DNA of 64,000 bases from Anodontia alba (GCA_964016985.1 OZ024828.1:11808610-11872609); one strand, 5' to 3'; shown: positions 20,640 through 31,982, counted from the stretch's first letter. Numbers and translations are program-made. The notes: generated from the sequence alone by a model not told the origin.

Positions 20640-23065
20640 TCAGAACTTTGTGGAGGATGAGGCTTGTTTAGAGGAGGGGAACTGTTTGGAGTCACCGCTC
20701 CTCTTATTAAAGTCCTTTCTAGTACCGGATGTAAAGGACTGGGTCTGAGTTTTAGACCTGTACGTTTGAGACTGTTTAGGTCTAGATGATTTGTTTGGCA
20801 GTTTGGGTATTTTAAATGATGATGTAGCTGAATAAGGTGCTTTTTGTTGTTGGTTAGTATTGTTTGATGAAGCGGCTAAGAATCTCTGTTGTTGCACTTT
20901 GTAATTAGATTTAGCAACTTTCTTGATTTTATTACCGAACAATGATTAAGCATTTATTGGAGCATTCCATAACTGGTAACTGGAGTTTTCCAATAGTAAT
21001 TTTGAGGTGGCTACTGCGGCATTGAGTCTACCCTGAAACAGCTCAGTGGCCAGAATAGTCGACATTGCTACCGAATGTCTAATGGATTTGGCCACAGCCT
21101 CCAAGAGTCTAGACAGAGCTGTGACTGACATGGACTCTTGCTGGAGGCATAAATAGGCTGCTGAAGAGAACAAATCCATGTGCAAATTGATCCCACTAAT
21201 TTGCAAGCTCTCTTTTCCAAGAATTCTAATTGTTTTACTTTGACAGAACATCTTCCCCTAGTAGAAATGTCCAAAAGCAAAGCGTCAGGTTCTAATAGGG
21301 GGAGATTTTCTGTGGGAAAATACTGGTTCTGGCTTTTATAAAGTTTGGTCGGGGCTAAGGACCAAATGCTGAAGCATAGCCAATCTTTAGTCAAACTTTC
21401 AGAGTCTATCTTGCTCTGTATGAATTTGGTTGTATTTTCTACCAGTTTAGACTGTGGGAGCGTCATTAATGGAGAAGCACGATTCTCCATCGTACTCTTG
21501 ATAGTGGCTTTGTAGGAGTATTTTCCTCGACGGTTTAGGACATAACTCCTAAGAAAGCAGTCTAAACACCTCATTAATAGCCCTGTCAAAGGACCAGGTT
21601 TCCGAATCCGACCTGAGTCCTTTGCTTGTTGCACCACATTATCCGAATGTATAACTGGTTTCTGATCCATAATCCTAACAGGTTGCAGAGTACTCGGAAT
21701 TTCTGCAAACTGTGGAGATAATCTTGTTCTTTTATATCTTCCATAATCATGAGTGGAATGATTTGAAAAAGAAGAAGACGTTGAACGCCTTCTTCCTCTC
21801 TTGTGTGAATGTTTTGACCTCTTTGATCTTTGCTTCTCTTGTGGGAAGGTGAAGAGGATCTAGAAGAGGAGGAAGAAGGCGATCTGTGTCTTCTCCTCTT
21901 CTTTGTCTTGTGTTTAGTTTTAGGCAAATCTCTTCTACAACACCTAGGAGATGTGTGTCTATCATCTGATACCCAAGTGTTACTAGGCGGAGCTATGATT
22001 ATGCTTGGGTCAGACATCTGACTAAAGTCAGGCTCTAGAGGCAGTAATACTCTCTTTGAGGTAGAGGAGTTCTGAGGCTCATTTGGCAATGACTGCTCAG
22101 AACTCCTATGTGTTTTATTTGCTATCGGGTAATCATTATCAGTCGTCCGATGTGTGATGATCGATGCCTGGTGAATTGACTGGTGCCCAGTGACCAGTGA
22201 CTGATTGACCGGTGACTGGTGCCTGGTGATTAAATGCCCGGAGCCTAGTGCCTGGTAATCACTAAATGACCTGTGACTGGATGACTGGTGACTGGTTGCC
22301 CGGTGAAAAACTGCCCGGTGCCCGGTTGACTGGTGACTGGCTAACCGATGACTGGTTGACGGGTCACTGGTTGACCATTTGTGTTGAGGTTTTACGGCCC
22401 AGTCAACCCAATGGGGTCATGTTGAGCGTGGTCAGTTTACCTAACCACACGTTTACTGGGCAGGCTTAGTCCTCTAAGCAATTAACCAGTATTGTGCACA
22501 TTCTTTCGCCAGAAACTGACAACTGCCCTTCTTGAATCAGCGGAAGGGAGAGAATGACCGTAGAAAATATTTCATGATCAATCTCCAGGAAAGAATGTTG
22601 CCGACCTCGGCAGGGGTTGAACCAGCGACCTCCTGGTCTCCAGTCGGACGGCGCATCCAACTGAGCCACCGAGGCCGGCTCACTGGTTGACCATGACTGG
22701 TGACTGGTGGCAGATGACTGGTGGACTTACACTTTGGACACATTCAGCATCCGAGTAGAAGCCACTTTGATGGGTCCTACCCCTGGCAGTATAGCCCTGT
22801 GGGCTGGTGCCCCATCAATCATATTGTCATCAAATAAATCTGAAGTGACAGCCAGTATTTTCTTCTTGTTCTGTCTCTTCTTTGTCATCATTGATTTTCT
22901 TGCAGCATACATACGAAATCTGTCTGCAAGTATCCAGGTTTCTTCAGATCAAGTACTATATGTAGAGCAAGTTGATAACTTGGAACAAGAAGAACATTTT
23001 AAACAATTATGGTGATTATCCCACCGCACTTTTATATGTCCACAATCGCCGTGAACGATCTTCAT
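20640..23065 (-). pseudogene. DIRS gag-like ORF1, broken
   Basis: The minus-strand frame starts at ATG 23065. A Cys-rich stretch follows (GDCGHIKVRWDNHHNCLKCS), then a basic segment (MTKKRQNKKK), then a degenerate repeat of 'TGACTGGTGACTGGT' type that encodes Val/Thr/Ser/His/Pro-rich sequence (about 22155-22740). Next come an Arg/Ser-rich segment (KKRRRHRSPSSSS) and a Lys/Asn/Gln-rich C-terminus. In-frame stops and frameshifts break it, including a TGA near 22949 where Trp is expected. A SINE is inserted at 22379-22680. The ORF1 role (RNA packaging) is inferred from position and composition. Confidence 0.7.
22379..22680 (-). mobile_element. tRNA-derived SINE, copy 1 (in DIRS gag)
   Basis: Minus-strand SINE whose head has box A-like TGGCTCAGTTGG and box B-like GGTTCAACCCC, followed by an unrelated body. 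It ends in a tail complementary to TTTGTGTTGAGGTTTTACGG. A perfect 14 bp target duplication CACTGGTTGACCAT flanks it (22365-22378, 22681-22694). Confidence 0.9.
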
Positions 23066-23267
23066 GAAAAATTCTGAAATTTCATGACACGGACAAGCGA
23101 TCAATAATAACAAGAAATTGAAAAATGATTTACACAAAATAATAACATCATGAGTGGAAGGAATGATGGAGGAACATACAAAAGTAAGAATTAATAGATT
23201 TAACTGGAGAAAGAAAGAAAATATAGATTTTTTTCACCCTGAGAAAATAATCCTTTGTTTACTTTCT

Positions 23268-23444
23268 TGTCCACAGAAAAGAAACTGACACCTGCTCATA
23301 AGAGCGGGAAGAGTTACGTCACACAGGTACCTTCTGGATTAAGACCCAAGACGACTGAACTGTCATTTTTTTCTGTCGAAGGTTTGAAATACAGAACAGA
23401 AAAGCACATTATTCTACAGGTTAATGTATTGTGCAGTTAAAATG
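23268..23444 (-). repeat. DIRS 5' inverted terminal repeat (right side)
   Basis: Inverted match to 12821-12917 plus 14741-14850. Shared blocks include the complement of ATTAACCT...ATAATGTGCT at the outer edge and ATGACAGTTCAGTC...GACGTAACTCTTCCC further in. Divergence between arms is moderate, indicating an old insertion. Confidence 0.8.
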
Positions 23445-23697
23445 TGATCTCCAGAGTGTCAACAAAATTTTCCTTTGATTTGACCTGGTGATCTAGATTT
23501 TGACCCCAAGTAACCCAATTTCAAACTTGAACTAGACTTCATAGGGGCAAACATTCTGAGCAAGTTTCATCAAGACTGGGTCAAAACTGTGATCTATAGA
23601 GTGCTGACAAACTAATTGTTGATGACGTATGACGAACAATGAGGGACAGAGAGTGATCACAATAGCTCACCCTGAGCATTCACTCAGGTGAGCTAAA
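23445..23697 (+). mobile_element. Helentron-like element, 3' part
   Basis: Continues the repeat interrupted at 12820. The uninterrupted relative at 26.5 kb reads TTGAAAAATGTGACCTCTAGAGTG across the same point. It ends GATCACAATAGCTCACC...CAGGTGAGCTAAAAA, the usual 3' end of this family. Confidence 0.7.
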
Positions 23698-23727
23698 AAT
23701 AAATAATGATCCCAGAATATAGGGATC

Positions 23728-23870
23728 AAACATGGTTTTTCATGCATTAACATTCGCCAGATCCAGTTGGAGGTGTTGAAAACCAAGGCCAAAGGCCGCA
23801 GTTTTCAACACCTCCCAAGGGACCTGGCAAATGTTAATGCATTGAAAAACCATGTTTGATCGCTATTATT
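23728..23870. repeat. ~140-bp palindrome
   Basis: ATCAAACATGGTTTTTCATGCATTAACATT... pairs with its complement ending AAAAACCATGTTTGAT. Centre at CAAGGCCAAAGGCC. Confidence 0.8.
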
Positions 23871-24226
23871 GCATAAAAACTGAAAACATTTCGCGTTATT
23901 TCTTGCACTATTTTGTTTCACCTTTTCACCATGTCGCGCGAACGCTATTTCCACAGACTATGCTCGTTCTAGGGCGGGAGAGTACAAATCTTGTGACGGC
24001 AGCAATCCTGTGTCCCTGGTATGAGCATATTGTAAGTTGCGTAGCCGCGCATTAACAGCAAGTGAATTGCCTTGTAAATACACGGCTTTTCGCCGGTTAA
24101 TGCACGGCTGTTAATAACCTGTGGCACTGCTTTATATGCAATAATTGTCATCAAATACTCCTTAACCATTCTGATACCAGAATTATTGTCAAATACTCCT
24201 CCTTAATAATTCCTCTGAACACGTAC

Positions 24227-24365
24227 CTGACTTTTTTGGATATATGCGAAGTCTAACATCAGCCCCTCTAGCACTTGCAGAGTCCTCATATTTTATTATC
24301 ACAGTCATGGAATCCAAATATGTACAATATTCAGAAGTGTCAGAGTTTGACGAGCAGGAATATAC
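24227..24365 (-). CDS. Coding exon 3: end of CUB-like ectodomain
   Basis: A poly-T tract and TTCAG|GT acceptor lead in, and the donor is TCAG|GTACGT. The exon has 46 codons plus one base (residues 109-154), entry phase 0 and exit phase 1. It contains Cys112 and Cys122, then a segment YLDSMTVIIKYEDSASARG that resembles the late CUB strands, where family members often have 'S..L.I.F.SD.S....GF'. The exon is isolated among MITEs, and nothing else in its surroundings is coding. The intron to its left (8422-24226, 15.8 kb) contains the nested DIRS block. Confidence 0.7.
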
Positions 24366-24599
24366 CTGAAAAAAAAAATAGAAAAGACATTAACATAGCT
24401 CAAGATAACCAGGGCTATCAGCTAAATATTTTTCTTGTTTCTCCCTGAAAACATATATTGTGTGTATGTACATCACTGAGGCACTTCTAACAGTACCTAC
24501 AATATAGGCTTTTGTGAATATCAATACTTTCCAGCAGAAAAACACATCTTATCTGGAGCTATGTACTACAAGGGTCATCCATCACTATGAAGTGCTACT

Positions 24600-24845
24600 T
24601 GCCTTACTTTTACAACTCTATAGGAAAAATTAAGCAGACATCAAGTTAATGATATTTTTCTTATTTTTTCCCAGAAAATAGCCATTAACATTTCATGCAA
24701 ATGGAATGTCAAAGCCTATTTTAATATAGGCTTTAACATTTCATGCAAACTGTCTCCTAAGGAGACAATTGGCATGGAATGTCAAAGCCCATTTAATGAT
24801 GAAAAATATTTCAAAATGTTGTCTGCTGAAATTTTTTAACCAGCA
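24600..24845. repeat. Degenerate palindromic MITE (CAGCAGA...GTCTGCTG ends)
   Basis: Repeats of 'AACATTTCATGCAAA...GGAATGTCAAAGCC' and the end 'TTGTCTGCTGAAATTTTTTA'. Related to 25290-25445 and 8510-8600. Confidence 0.45.
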
Positions 24846-25289
24846 CGCTAAGCATTCATGTTTAAAACAGGATTTTCCTTGTCCCTCTAGAACACTAGAC
24901 TTGGCCCCCATTTTGACTCTGTTGTCCCCTAAGTCTTCACCTAAGAGAGCCATTGATGTCCCTTAAAATTTGCAACATTTTCTGCAAAATTCAAGCAATC
25001 AACCCCTGTAATTACCTAATATGTCCCCTATGATATGGATCAAAAGAGACATATGTTCCTTTAAATAAATTTCTGGGGAAAAACCCTGGTTTAAAACCCA
25101 CACTATTATGTGTCTCTGTTAGAGCTGAGGCAATATCATCACTGCATTGATATATTACAAATTTTTTTATGATACTGTATCGTGATACTGATGGTTAGTA
25201 TCAATACTTCATAATACATGTACCTGTATTATGAGCTTTTTATACATGTATGTACAATGTATATAAGAAGGTTTTTAAGTTTCACTCTT

Positions 25290-25446
25290 GACTAATTTAG
25301 CAGATGACAGATATCATATTTTTCTTAATTTTCCCAGAAAAATAGGCTTAGAGGAGGTTATTTGCATGAAATGTCAAAGCCTATTATTTTCTGGGGAAAA
25401 TGATATGACAAATATTTCAAATTGTCATCTGCTGAAATTTTTTACA
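25290..25446. repeat. Palindromic MITE (AGCAGATGACA...TGTCATCTGCT)
   Basis: TTTAGCAGATGACAGATATCAT at the left, AAATTGTCATCTGCTGAAATT at the right, internal ATAGGCTT / AAGCCTAT. Confidence 0.6.
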
Positions 25447-25461
25447 AACATTCTATATCAA

Positions 25462-25669
25462 CCCTTGTCATGCTGAATAAATTAAGATGCCATGCCCATT
25501 TCTAATTTTCAGCCAATCAAAATACTTGATCCAGGTTGTTGATACAAATTCACATACTTAACAACTAACAGTGCAGATCCAGATTAGTTGGCTTCTTCAG
25601 AAGCCAACTGATCTGGATCTACACTGTTTACTTTAAGGCAGGGCATATCCGGGTTCACCAGGACAAGGG
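25462..25669. mobile_element. CCCTTGTC/TTAA MITE, full copy
   Basis: CCCTTGTCATGCTGAATAAA ... CACCAGGACAAGGG, TTAA on the right (25670-25673) and TCAA on the left. Central hairpin AGTTGGCTTCTTCAGAAGCCAACT. Confidence 0.78.
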
Positions 25670-26042
25670 TTAACACTCCTATATTTTGTAAGGCTGACTT
25701 TAAAATATGTTGGTTTGCTGTGCTCCTACCTACCCACCAAAACTGGCCCTACCAAATTTTTTTTTGGCTATTCTGGAGAATTTTTGTTTTCTTTCTTAAA
25801 AAGCCTACAACTGACAGATTTACATTCACAACAATTGTTTTATCTTAAAGTTTATTTTCAGTTGCAGACAATGTTTTGAAATATTATATCTTTATGGACA
25901 GCATTTTGGACCATATACTATCTACAGTAAGAAAACATATATCTGATTTAAAAAGCTGATCTACCTACCTAACCATTCTGAAACTGATGGGTAGGAGCAC
26001 AGCAAACAAAGAATATTTTAAGGATGGCCTGACAAATATAGA

Positions 26043-26746
26043 ACAAGAGGGCCATGATGACCCTGTAACACTCACCTGAGTACCATAGCACTTAAGAGAA
26101 TCTGACCTAGAACTGATTAAGGCAAACATTCTGACCAAAATTCATAATTATATTAACAAGTAAGACAATGTAGCATGTCTAATGGACTGTGAAATAGTGG
26201 TCAAGGTCAAATATGGATGAGTGCACTCAAGATGCCATGCTAAGATGTATGCATGTGCTAAGTATCACAGGCTGTAGGAGCAATAGCAACTGAGAAACTG
26301 ACCTAAACACAAACACTTCACAAGTGTCAAATATAACTCTGTAGGACCAATAGTTACCGAGAAACTGACCTAAACGGAAAAACTTAAGAAAGTCACTGAA
26401 CCGTGAAATATATGTCATAAGTGACCCAGTTCCAAACTTCACCTAGAAATCATCAAGACAAACATATTGAGCATGATTCATGATGATTGCTTGAAAAATG
26501 TGACCTCTAGAGTGTTAACAATATTTTTCTTTGATTTGACCTGGTGATCTACTTTTTGACCCCAAGTGACCCAGTTTCTAACTTGACCTGGATTAGAGGC
26601 AAACATTCTGAGCAAATTTCATCAAGATTGGGTAAAAACTGTGACCTCTAGAGTGTTAACAAACTAATTGTTGACAACGGAAGACTGACGACGGACAGCG
26701 GTTGATCACAACAGCTCACCCTAAGCTTTGCTTAGGTGAGCTAAAA
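26043..26746 (+). mobile_element. Helentron-like element, complete short copy
   Basis: 5' end AGAGGGCCATGATGACCCT...CTCACCTGAGT, two to three internal units, a GGAAGACTGACGACGGACAG tract, and 3' end CACCC...GGTGAGCTAAAAA. It is the best uninterrupted relative of the 11864/23697 element. Confidence 0.7.
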
Positions 26747-27101
26747 ACCAAAAGGATTAAAGTATCATAATATTGTATCATATTGAACACTTAATTTTGA
26801 TAATATAGTGATGCTTTTTCTCTGGTGAAAGCAAGCTCTAGTCTCTGTCTTTATGACTTGAATCAATAACCAATTGCCTAAGAAATTATGCATATTCACA
26901 CGTCTTTAAAAAATATAGCCCAAATCTTAGGTATCTCCCAACACTTTTAATAGTAAGTCCACTTTGAACTGGTTTCAAAAGCCAAATTCATGATAAAAAT
27001 ATGGAATAATTGAATACTGGCAAAAATTAAGATGGTGACACCCCGTGAACTGTCAATGAAATAGGAGTAAAAACTGATGAAATCCCATCTAACTTTGTTA
27101 A

Positions 27102-27296
27102 CCCTTGTACTGCTGAACCCGGATTTACCCTGCCTTTGCAAACAGTGAAGATCCAGATTAGTTGGCTTCTCTGGATCTGCACTTTTGCCATTAAGTACAT
27201 GTATGTGAATTTATAGCAACAATCCGGATCAAGTAATCTAATTGGCTGAAAATTAGAAGTAGGCGTGGCATCTTAATTTATTCAGCATGACAAGGG
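27102..27296. mobile_element. CCCTTGTC/TTAA MITE, full copy (reverse)
   Basis: Perfect TTAA duplication (27098-27101, 27297-27300). CCCTTGTACTGCTGAA ... TTCAGCATGACAAGGG. Confidence 0.82.
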
Positions 27297-27591
27297 TTAA
27301 AGGCTGCCAATCATATGCAAAGGGCAGTGATGATGTAAATTTCCACCCTCTAAAATGAAGGCATGAAAACTTTTGCTTGCAATGGCTCATCCAAGCTGGG
27401 AAGACCAAAAATTAAACACACTAACAAGAGTCATTGTCTTTCACCAACAGATGATTAGTCAAGTGATCAAAGTCCATGTGACTTAATTCTGATCGGATTT
27501 ATGGAGCACTACAGAACTGCTATGAAACTGACTTTAAGCATTCAAAAATAATATGTAGAAGACAATACACCCTTACTGGTAGTTTAAAATA

Positions 27592-27884
27592 CAGTCGAAT
27601 AACCACTTATCTCGAAGTGAAAATCTGGTCCCTATTTAACATGGAAATCTAACAATAGGTAACAAAATATTGTGGAAAAGAAGAGGAATTGCTCCTAATT
27701 CCTCCTCTTTTCCACAATATTTTCAATACACTTGACTCTGCTCAAGTCAAACTAGACATTTAATAATGTTGGTTTAGTTTTGCTTTATATATTCTTTGCA
27801 TTTCAACTTCTGCTATCTCAAACTACTGTTATCTCAAACTAAAATTTATCGTCCCTTGGAGTTTGAGATAACGAGAGTTCACTG
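27592..27884. mobile_element. pogo/Tigger-like MITE
   Basis: CAGTCGAATAACCACTTATCTCGAAGTG at the left and the complement of CAGTGAACTCTCGTTATCTC at the right. TA at 27590-27591 and 27885-27886. Central hairpin AAATATTGTGGAAAAGAAGAGG (27664-27721). Confidence 0.8.
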
Positions 27885-28239
27885 TATACTAGGAATTATT
27901 TCCCTAGAGATTTGTAAATCCCACAAATAAATGAGTGCATTAGCACAAGTTTGTTTATGAGATTTGCAAGTCTCAAGGGAAGTATTTCTCTAAGTATTTC
28001 CTGTATTTTAAACTCAAGGGGTATTAACTTATATATTACATGCCATAAAATCATTTTTTCTTCAGATTTTTGTTTCATATTTTTTTGATGTTTTCAAATG
28101 ATGTCATTATTTTGGGACGGTATGTCATCTTCATTCATCATGCGGTGTGATTGCTCTATAAAGGAAACATTGCTTTACTCTACTGGGCTGTAATATATTT
28201 CCCATCAATATATTTTGAGTAAATGAAAACTCTCGATAA

Positions 28240-30124
28240 GCAGCACTTATTCGATACCCGCACCCCCGCCCACCCCCCCCCCCCCCCCACCCCCCATACA
28301 GCGTAAAACCTTTTTTCTATCAAAATTTAAGTTTCAAAGTGCCTGAATGACCTTGGAAATAAAATCAAAGTCACCAAAATATAATCACTTCTTTCCCCCT
28401 TCCTAATGATGTATTTGTACTAGTTTGGTCAAATTCCAGCTATTGGTTAAAGAGAAAGTGTGCCTACAAACTTTTTAACTGAATTAAGAAATTTTACAAA
28501 AGGGCAATAACTCCAAGAGAATTGGCCCCTAGCCCTTATTTTTTCTTACATAGGTACATCTTATTAATATCAATGTGTCTCAGAAATTGATGACTATCCA
28601 TCGCTGGGTTTTCAAGATATATGGAAAAAAACAGCGTTGCAGACACACACAAAAATTTTACAAAGGGCAATAACTCCAAGAGAAATGGCCCCTTGCCCTT
28701 ACTTTTTCTTATGTAGGTACACCTTACTGATATCAATGTGTATACAGAAATTGATGAATATCCATTGCTGCATTTTCAAGATATTAGGAAAACACCAAAG
28801 TGTCGCGGACGGACACAAAATTTTACAAAGGGCAACAACTCCAAGAGAATTGGCCCATTGCCCGTACATTTTCTTATGTAAGTCCACCTTATTGATATCA
28901 ATGTGTCTTCAGAAACTGATGAATATCCATCAAGATATTAGGAAAAACAAGATACAGTGTGCACACAAGCTTTTTTCTATCAAAATTTTAGTTCAAAGCG
29001 CCAGTGTAACCTTGAAAACACGATAAAGGTCACCAAAAATCTAATCACTTCTTTCCCCAATCACAATGATGTATCTGTGCTAGTTTGGTCAAATTCCATC
29101 TATTGTTTCATGAGATAGAGTGCACACAAGGCTCACTTTTTGAGTATTTATAATGTGGTAACCTTGAAAATAAAGTCAAGGTCACAAAAATCTAATCACT
29201 TCTTTCCGCCATCCTGATGATGTATCCGTGCTAGTTTGGTCAAATTCCAGCTATTGGTTTAAGAGATACATATAATGTGCACACAAACTTTTTACAGCAT
29301 TAAGACAAACTTTTACAAAGGGCAATAACTATATTAGGAAAAACAAGAAACAGTGTGCACACAAGCTTTTTTCTATCAAAATTTGAGTTTCAAAGTGCCG
29401 GTGTGACCTTGAAAATGAGATAAAGGTCACCAAAATCTAATCACTTCTTTCTCCAATCCCAATGATGTATCTGTGCTAGTTTGGTCAAATTCCACCTATT
29501 GATTCATGAGATAGAGTGCAAACAAGGCTCACGTTTTGAGTATTTATAATGCAGTGACCTTGTGGTCACCAAAATCTAATCACTTCTTTCCCCCATCCTG
29601 ATGATGTATCTGTGCTACTTTGGTCAAATTCCAGCCATTGGTTAAAGAGACAGTGTGCAAACAAATTTTTCCATCTATTGATTCACGAGACAGAGCGCAC
29701 ACAAGGCTCACTTTTTGAGTATTTATAATATAGTGACCTTGAAAATAAGGTCAAGGTCACCAAAATCTAATTTCTTCTTTCCCCAATCCCAAAGATGTAT
29801 CTGTGCTAGTTTGGTAAAAGTCCAGCCATTGGTTAAAGAGATAATGTGCACACAAACTTTTTACTGCATTAAGAAATTTTACAAAGGGCAACATTAAGAA
29901 ATTTTACAAAGGGCAATAACTCCAAGAGAATTGGCCCTTAGCCCTTACTTTCTCTTATGCAGGTACATCTTATTGATATCAATGTGTCTACAAAAATTGA
30001 TGAATATCCATCGCTGAGTTTTCAATATATTAGGAAAAAACAAAGTGTCGCGGATGGACACAAGGACGGACGGACAATGTGAAAACAGTATACCCCACCA
30101 CAAACAAAGTTTGCGGGGGGTATA
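28240..30124 (+). mobile_element. Helentron/pearl-like element with two interleaved core repeats
   Basis: One core contains 'TTTTACAAAGGGCAATAACTCCAAGAG' and the other 'AGTTTGGTCAAATTCCA...GTGACCTTGAAAAT'. They occur alternately over about 1.8 kb. The 3' end has GGACGGACGGACAATG and GTTTGCGGGGGGTATAATG. The 5' limit near a C-rich tract (28262-28297) is uncertain. Confidence 0.6.
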
Positions 30125-30397
30125 ATGACTTCTCAATGCTGTCCCTCTCTAATGAATAGGGAAGGCAGTTCAACATTGGCATAAAAATGTCAAATGTCAA
30201 CCCAGAACCATGATTTTTAGCGAATATTCTGCACCAAAGCCTCTTGGTTCTGGCAAAGAAGATTTTAATATACAGGCATTGTAAAAATCTTGTTTGATAG
30301 ACCACAACCTCACCCACTTTACCCATACCTCTCCATGATCCAAGAGAGATTCACATGAAATTGAAAAAAAAAATTTGTTCAGCAACTTTAGAGTCCA

Positions 30398-30480
30398 TTG
30401 GATGGATGGATGGATGGATGGATGGATGGATCAGTGGATGGATGGATGGACAGATTGATGAACAGATGGAGGCACAGATG
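30398..30480. repeat. (GGAT)n microsatellite
   Basis: GGATGGATGGATGGATGGAT with interruptions, 35 bp downstream (on the gene strand) of the donor of coding exon 2. Confidence 0.85.
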
Positions 30481-30514
30481 GATGGAAAGGCTCAGGATGA
30501 GCTCATAGAACTAC

Positions 30515-30765
30515 CTTATCAGGAAGACTTTCAAGTACATAGCCAGAATGAATTTCCACTTTTGATGGGCAGTTATAGAAGTTACTGTAGAAGTCCAGTG
30601 AAACAGGGTCTAAGCATATCCTTGGATACTCTGAGTCTGCTTCTATCTTGATTTCACATTTCCTATATAACTGACTTCCATCATACTTGATAGTCACTTC
30701 ACTGTAGTCTTCCAAATCATATGTATTACCGCAATAACTGCCGCTCCCAATATTCAACTCTATAC
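30515..30765 (-). CDS. Coding exon 2: first part of CUB-like ectodomain
   Basis: Acceptor TTTCAG|GT and donor AAG|GTAGTT bound an open 251-base exon with entry phase 1 and exit phase 0, which fits both neighbours. It encodes residues 25-108. Cysteines are at 36, 61, 75 and 90. Cys36 and Cys61 are 25 residues apart, and Cys90 pairs by spacing with Cys112 in the next exon. With the pattern [17 protein letters not shown] and VEIHSGY, this matches the cysteine layout and strand pattern of CUB domains, which are extracellular beta-sandwiches for protein or sugar binding. CUB is my inference; the exon is better supported than the family. Confidence 0.72.
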
Positions 30766-30822
30766 CTGAAATTCAAACATCAGAGATGCTAGGTGAATAT
30801 TTACTACAGAAAGTGTCCTTAA

Positions 30823-31342
30823 CCCTTGTCATGCTGAATAAATTAAGGTGCTACACCCCTTCTAATTTTCAGCCAATCAGATTACTGGATAAAGGTTGGT
30901 GATACAAATTCACATACTTAATGACAAACAGTGCAGCTCCAGATCAGTTGGCTTATTCAGAAGCCAACTCATCTGGATCTACACTGTTTGCAAAGACAGG
31001 ACATATCCGCATTCAGCATGACCAAGGTTGTTTGTTTTGTGTTGAGGTTTTACGGCCCAGTCAACCCAATGGGGTCATGTCGAGCGCGGTCAGTTTACCT
31101 AACCTTACTGGGCAGACTTAGTCCTCTAAACGGTTAACCAGTATTGTGCACATTCTTTCGCCAGAAACTGACAACTGCCCTTCTTGAATCTGTGGAAGGG
31201 AGAGAATGACCGTAGAAAATATTTCATGATCAATCTCCACGAAAGAATGTTACCGACCTTGGCGGGGGTTGAATCCACGACCTCCTGGTCTCCAGTCGGA
31301 CGGGGCATCCAAATGAGCCACCGAGGCTGGCATGACCAGGGT
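30823..31342. mobile_element. CCCTTGTC/TTAA MITE interrupted by SINE
   Basis: TTAA then CCCTTGTCATGCTGAATAAA at the left. The right end GCATGACCAGGG sits on the far side of the SINE 31031-31330. Confidence 0.78.
31031..31330 (-). mobile_element. tRNA-derived SINE, copy 2
   Basis: Same family and orientation as 22379-22680. Flanking repeats CATGACCAAGGTTG (31017-31030) and CATGACCAGGGTTG (31331-31344) differ at one base. It is inserted near the end of a CCCTTGTC-type MITE. Confidence 0.88.
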
Positions 31343-31439
31343 TGAATTTCAAAAGCTTTGTATCATACGTTTTTGTCTAAATTTCGAACACTTTGTTCCA
31401 CACTTTTAAAAGTTTGCTTTTTATGCAGTTGTTTCCTAA

Positions 31440-31570
31440 CATACTTTGCAGAATGGCAAACAGTGTAGACCTGATTAGACTGCTCCTTCAGGGGCAGTGT
31501 GATATGGGTCTTCACTGTGTACATATACCATTCTGTCAGAAACTCTGGTGTATGGTATTTTAGGACATAC
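31440..31570. mobile_element. GATCAG MITE, variant subfamily
   Basis: GGCAAACAGTGTAGACCTGATTAGACTGCTCC...GATATGGGTCTTCACTGTGTACATATACCATT, then 'TGTCAGAAACTCTGGTGTATG'. Same variant as 45056-45190. Confidence 0.55.
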
Positions 31571-31982
31571 TATGCTTTTAACATCATTTATTTATTTTTG
31601 TTAGGCACTTTTATCAGAACTTCAGAAGAAGTATTAAAATATGCAACTTTTTGTCACGATTCAATGCAAAATCTTTTATTGTAACTACCTATGCACCAAA
31701 GTTTTATTCTATTCATTGGTTTAAAGAACATTTTCATTTTTTTTTCCCACAGCAAAATGGCTGCAAATTATGCAAAAACTGACAGGGTAGGTATTTAGGC
31801 TTAAATTTTTCACTTTATCATTGCGAAACATCAAGAAATCGGTGGAATTAAAGCAATGAATATTTTATGATAAAACATTTTCCCAAAAATTAATTTACTA
31901 CAGAAATTGCATTGGTCAGACCAATTTTGGCCATAAAATTAATGTTAGGGTAAATATTTAAGCACAAAGCACAGAAACAACA

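Larger units (their letters stand above)
12821..23444 (-). mobile_element. DIRS-type tyrosine-recombinase retrotransposon, with three nested insertions
   Basis: On the minus strand the order is 5' ITR, gag, RT-RNase H, tyrosine recombinase (YR), internal complementary region (ICR), 3' ITR. This is the standard DIRS plan. Both outer ends stop at AAAATG (12821-12826 and 23439-23444), and the ICR (14912-14995) contains CATTTT where the complements of the two ends meet, as expected for the DIRS circle junction. Removing the nested helentron-like element (1.8 kb), piggyBac (3.15 kb) and SINE (0.3 kb) leaves about 5.3 kb, a normal DIRS length. All ORFs carry stops or frameshifts, so the copy is dead. 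It sits in the same orientation as the host gene, in the 15.8 kb intron. Confidence 0.85.

Noticed and set aside
22560..22680. Independent tRNA gene in the SINE heads
   Set aside because: Boxes A and B are present but the cloverleaf does not close and the sequence is part of a dispersed 300 bp SINE with target duplications.
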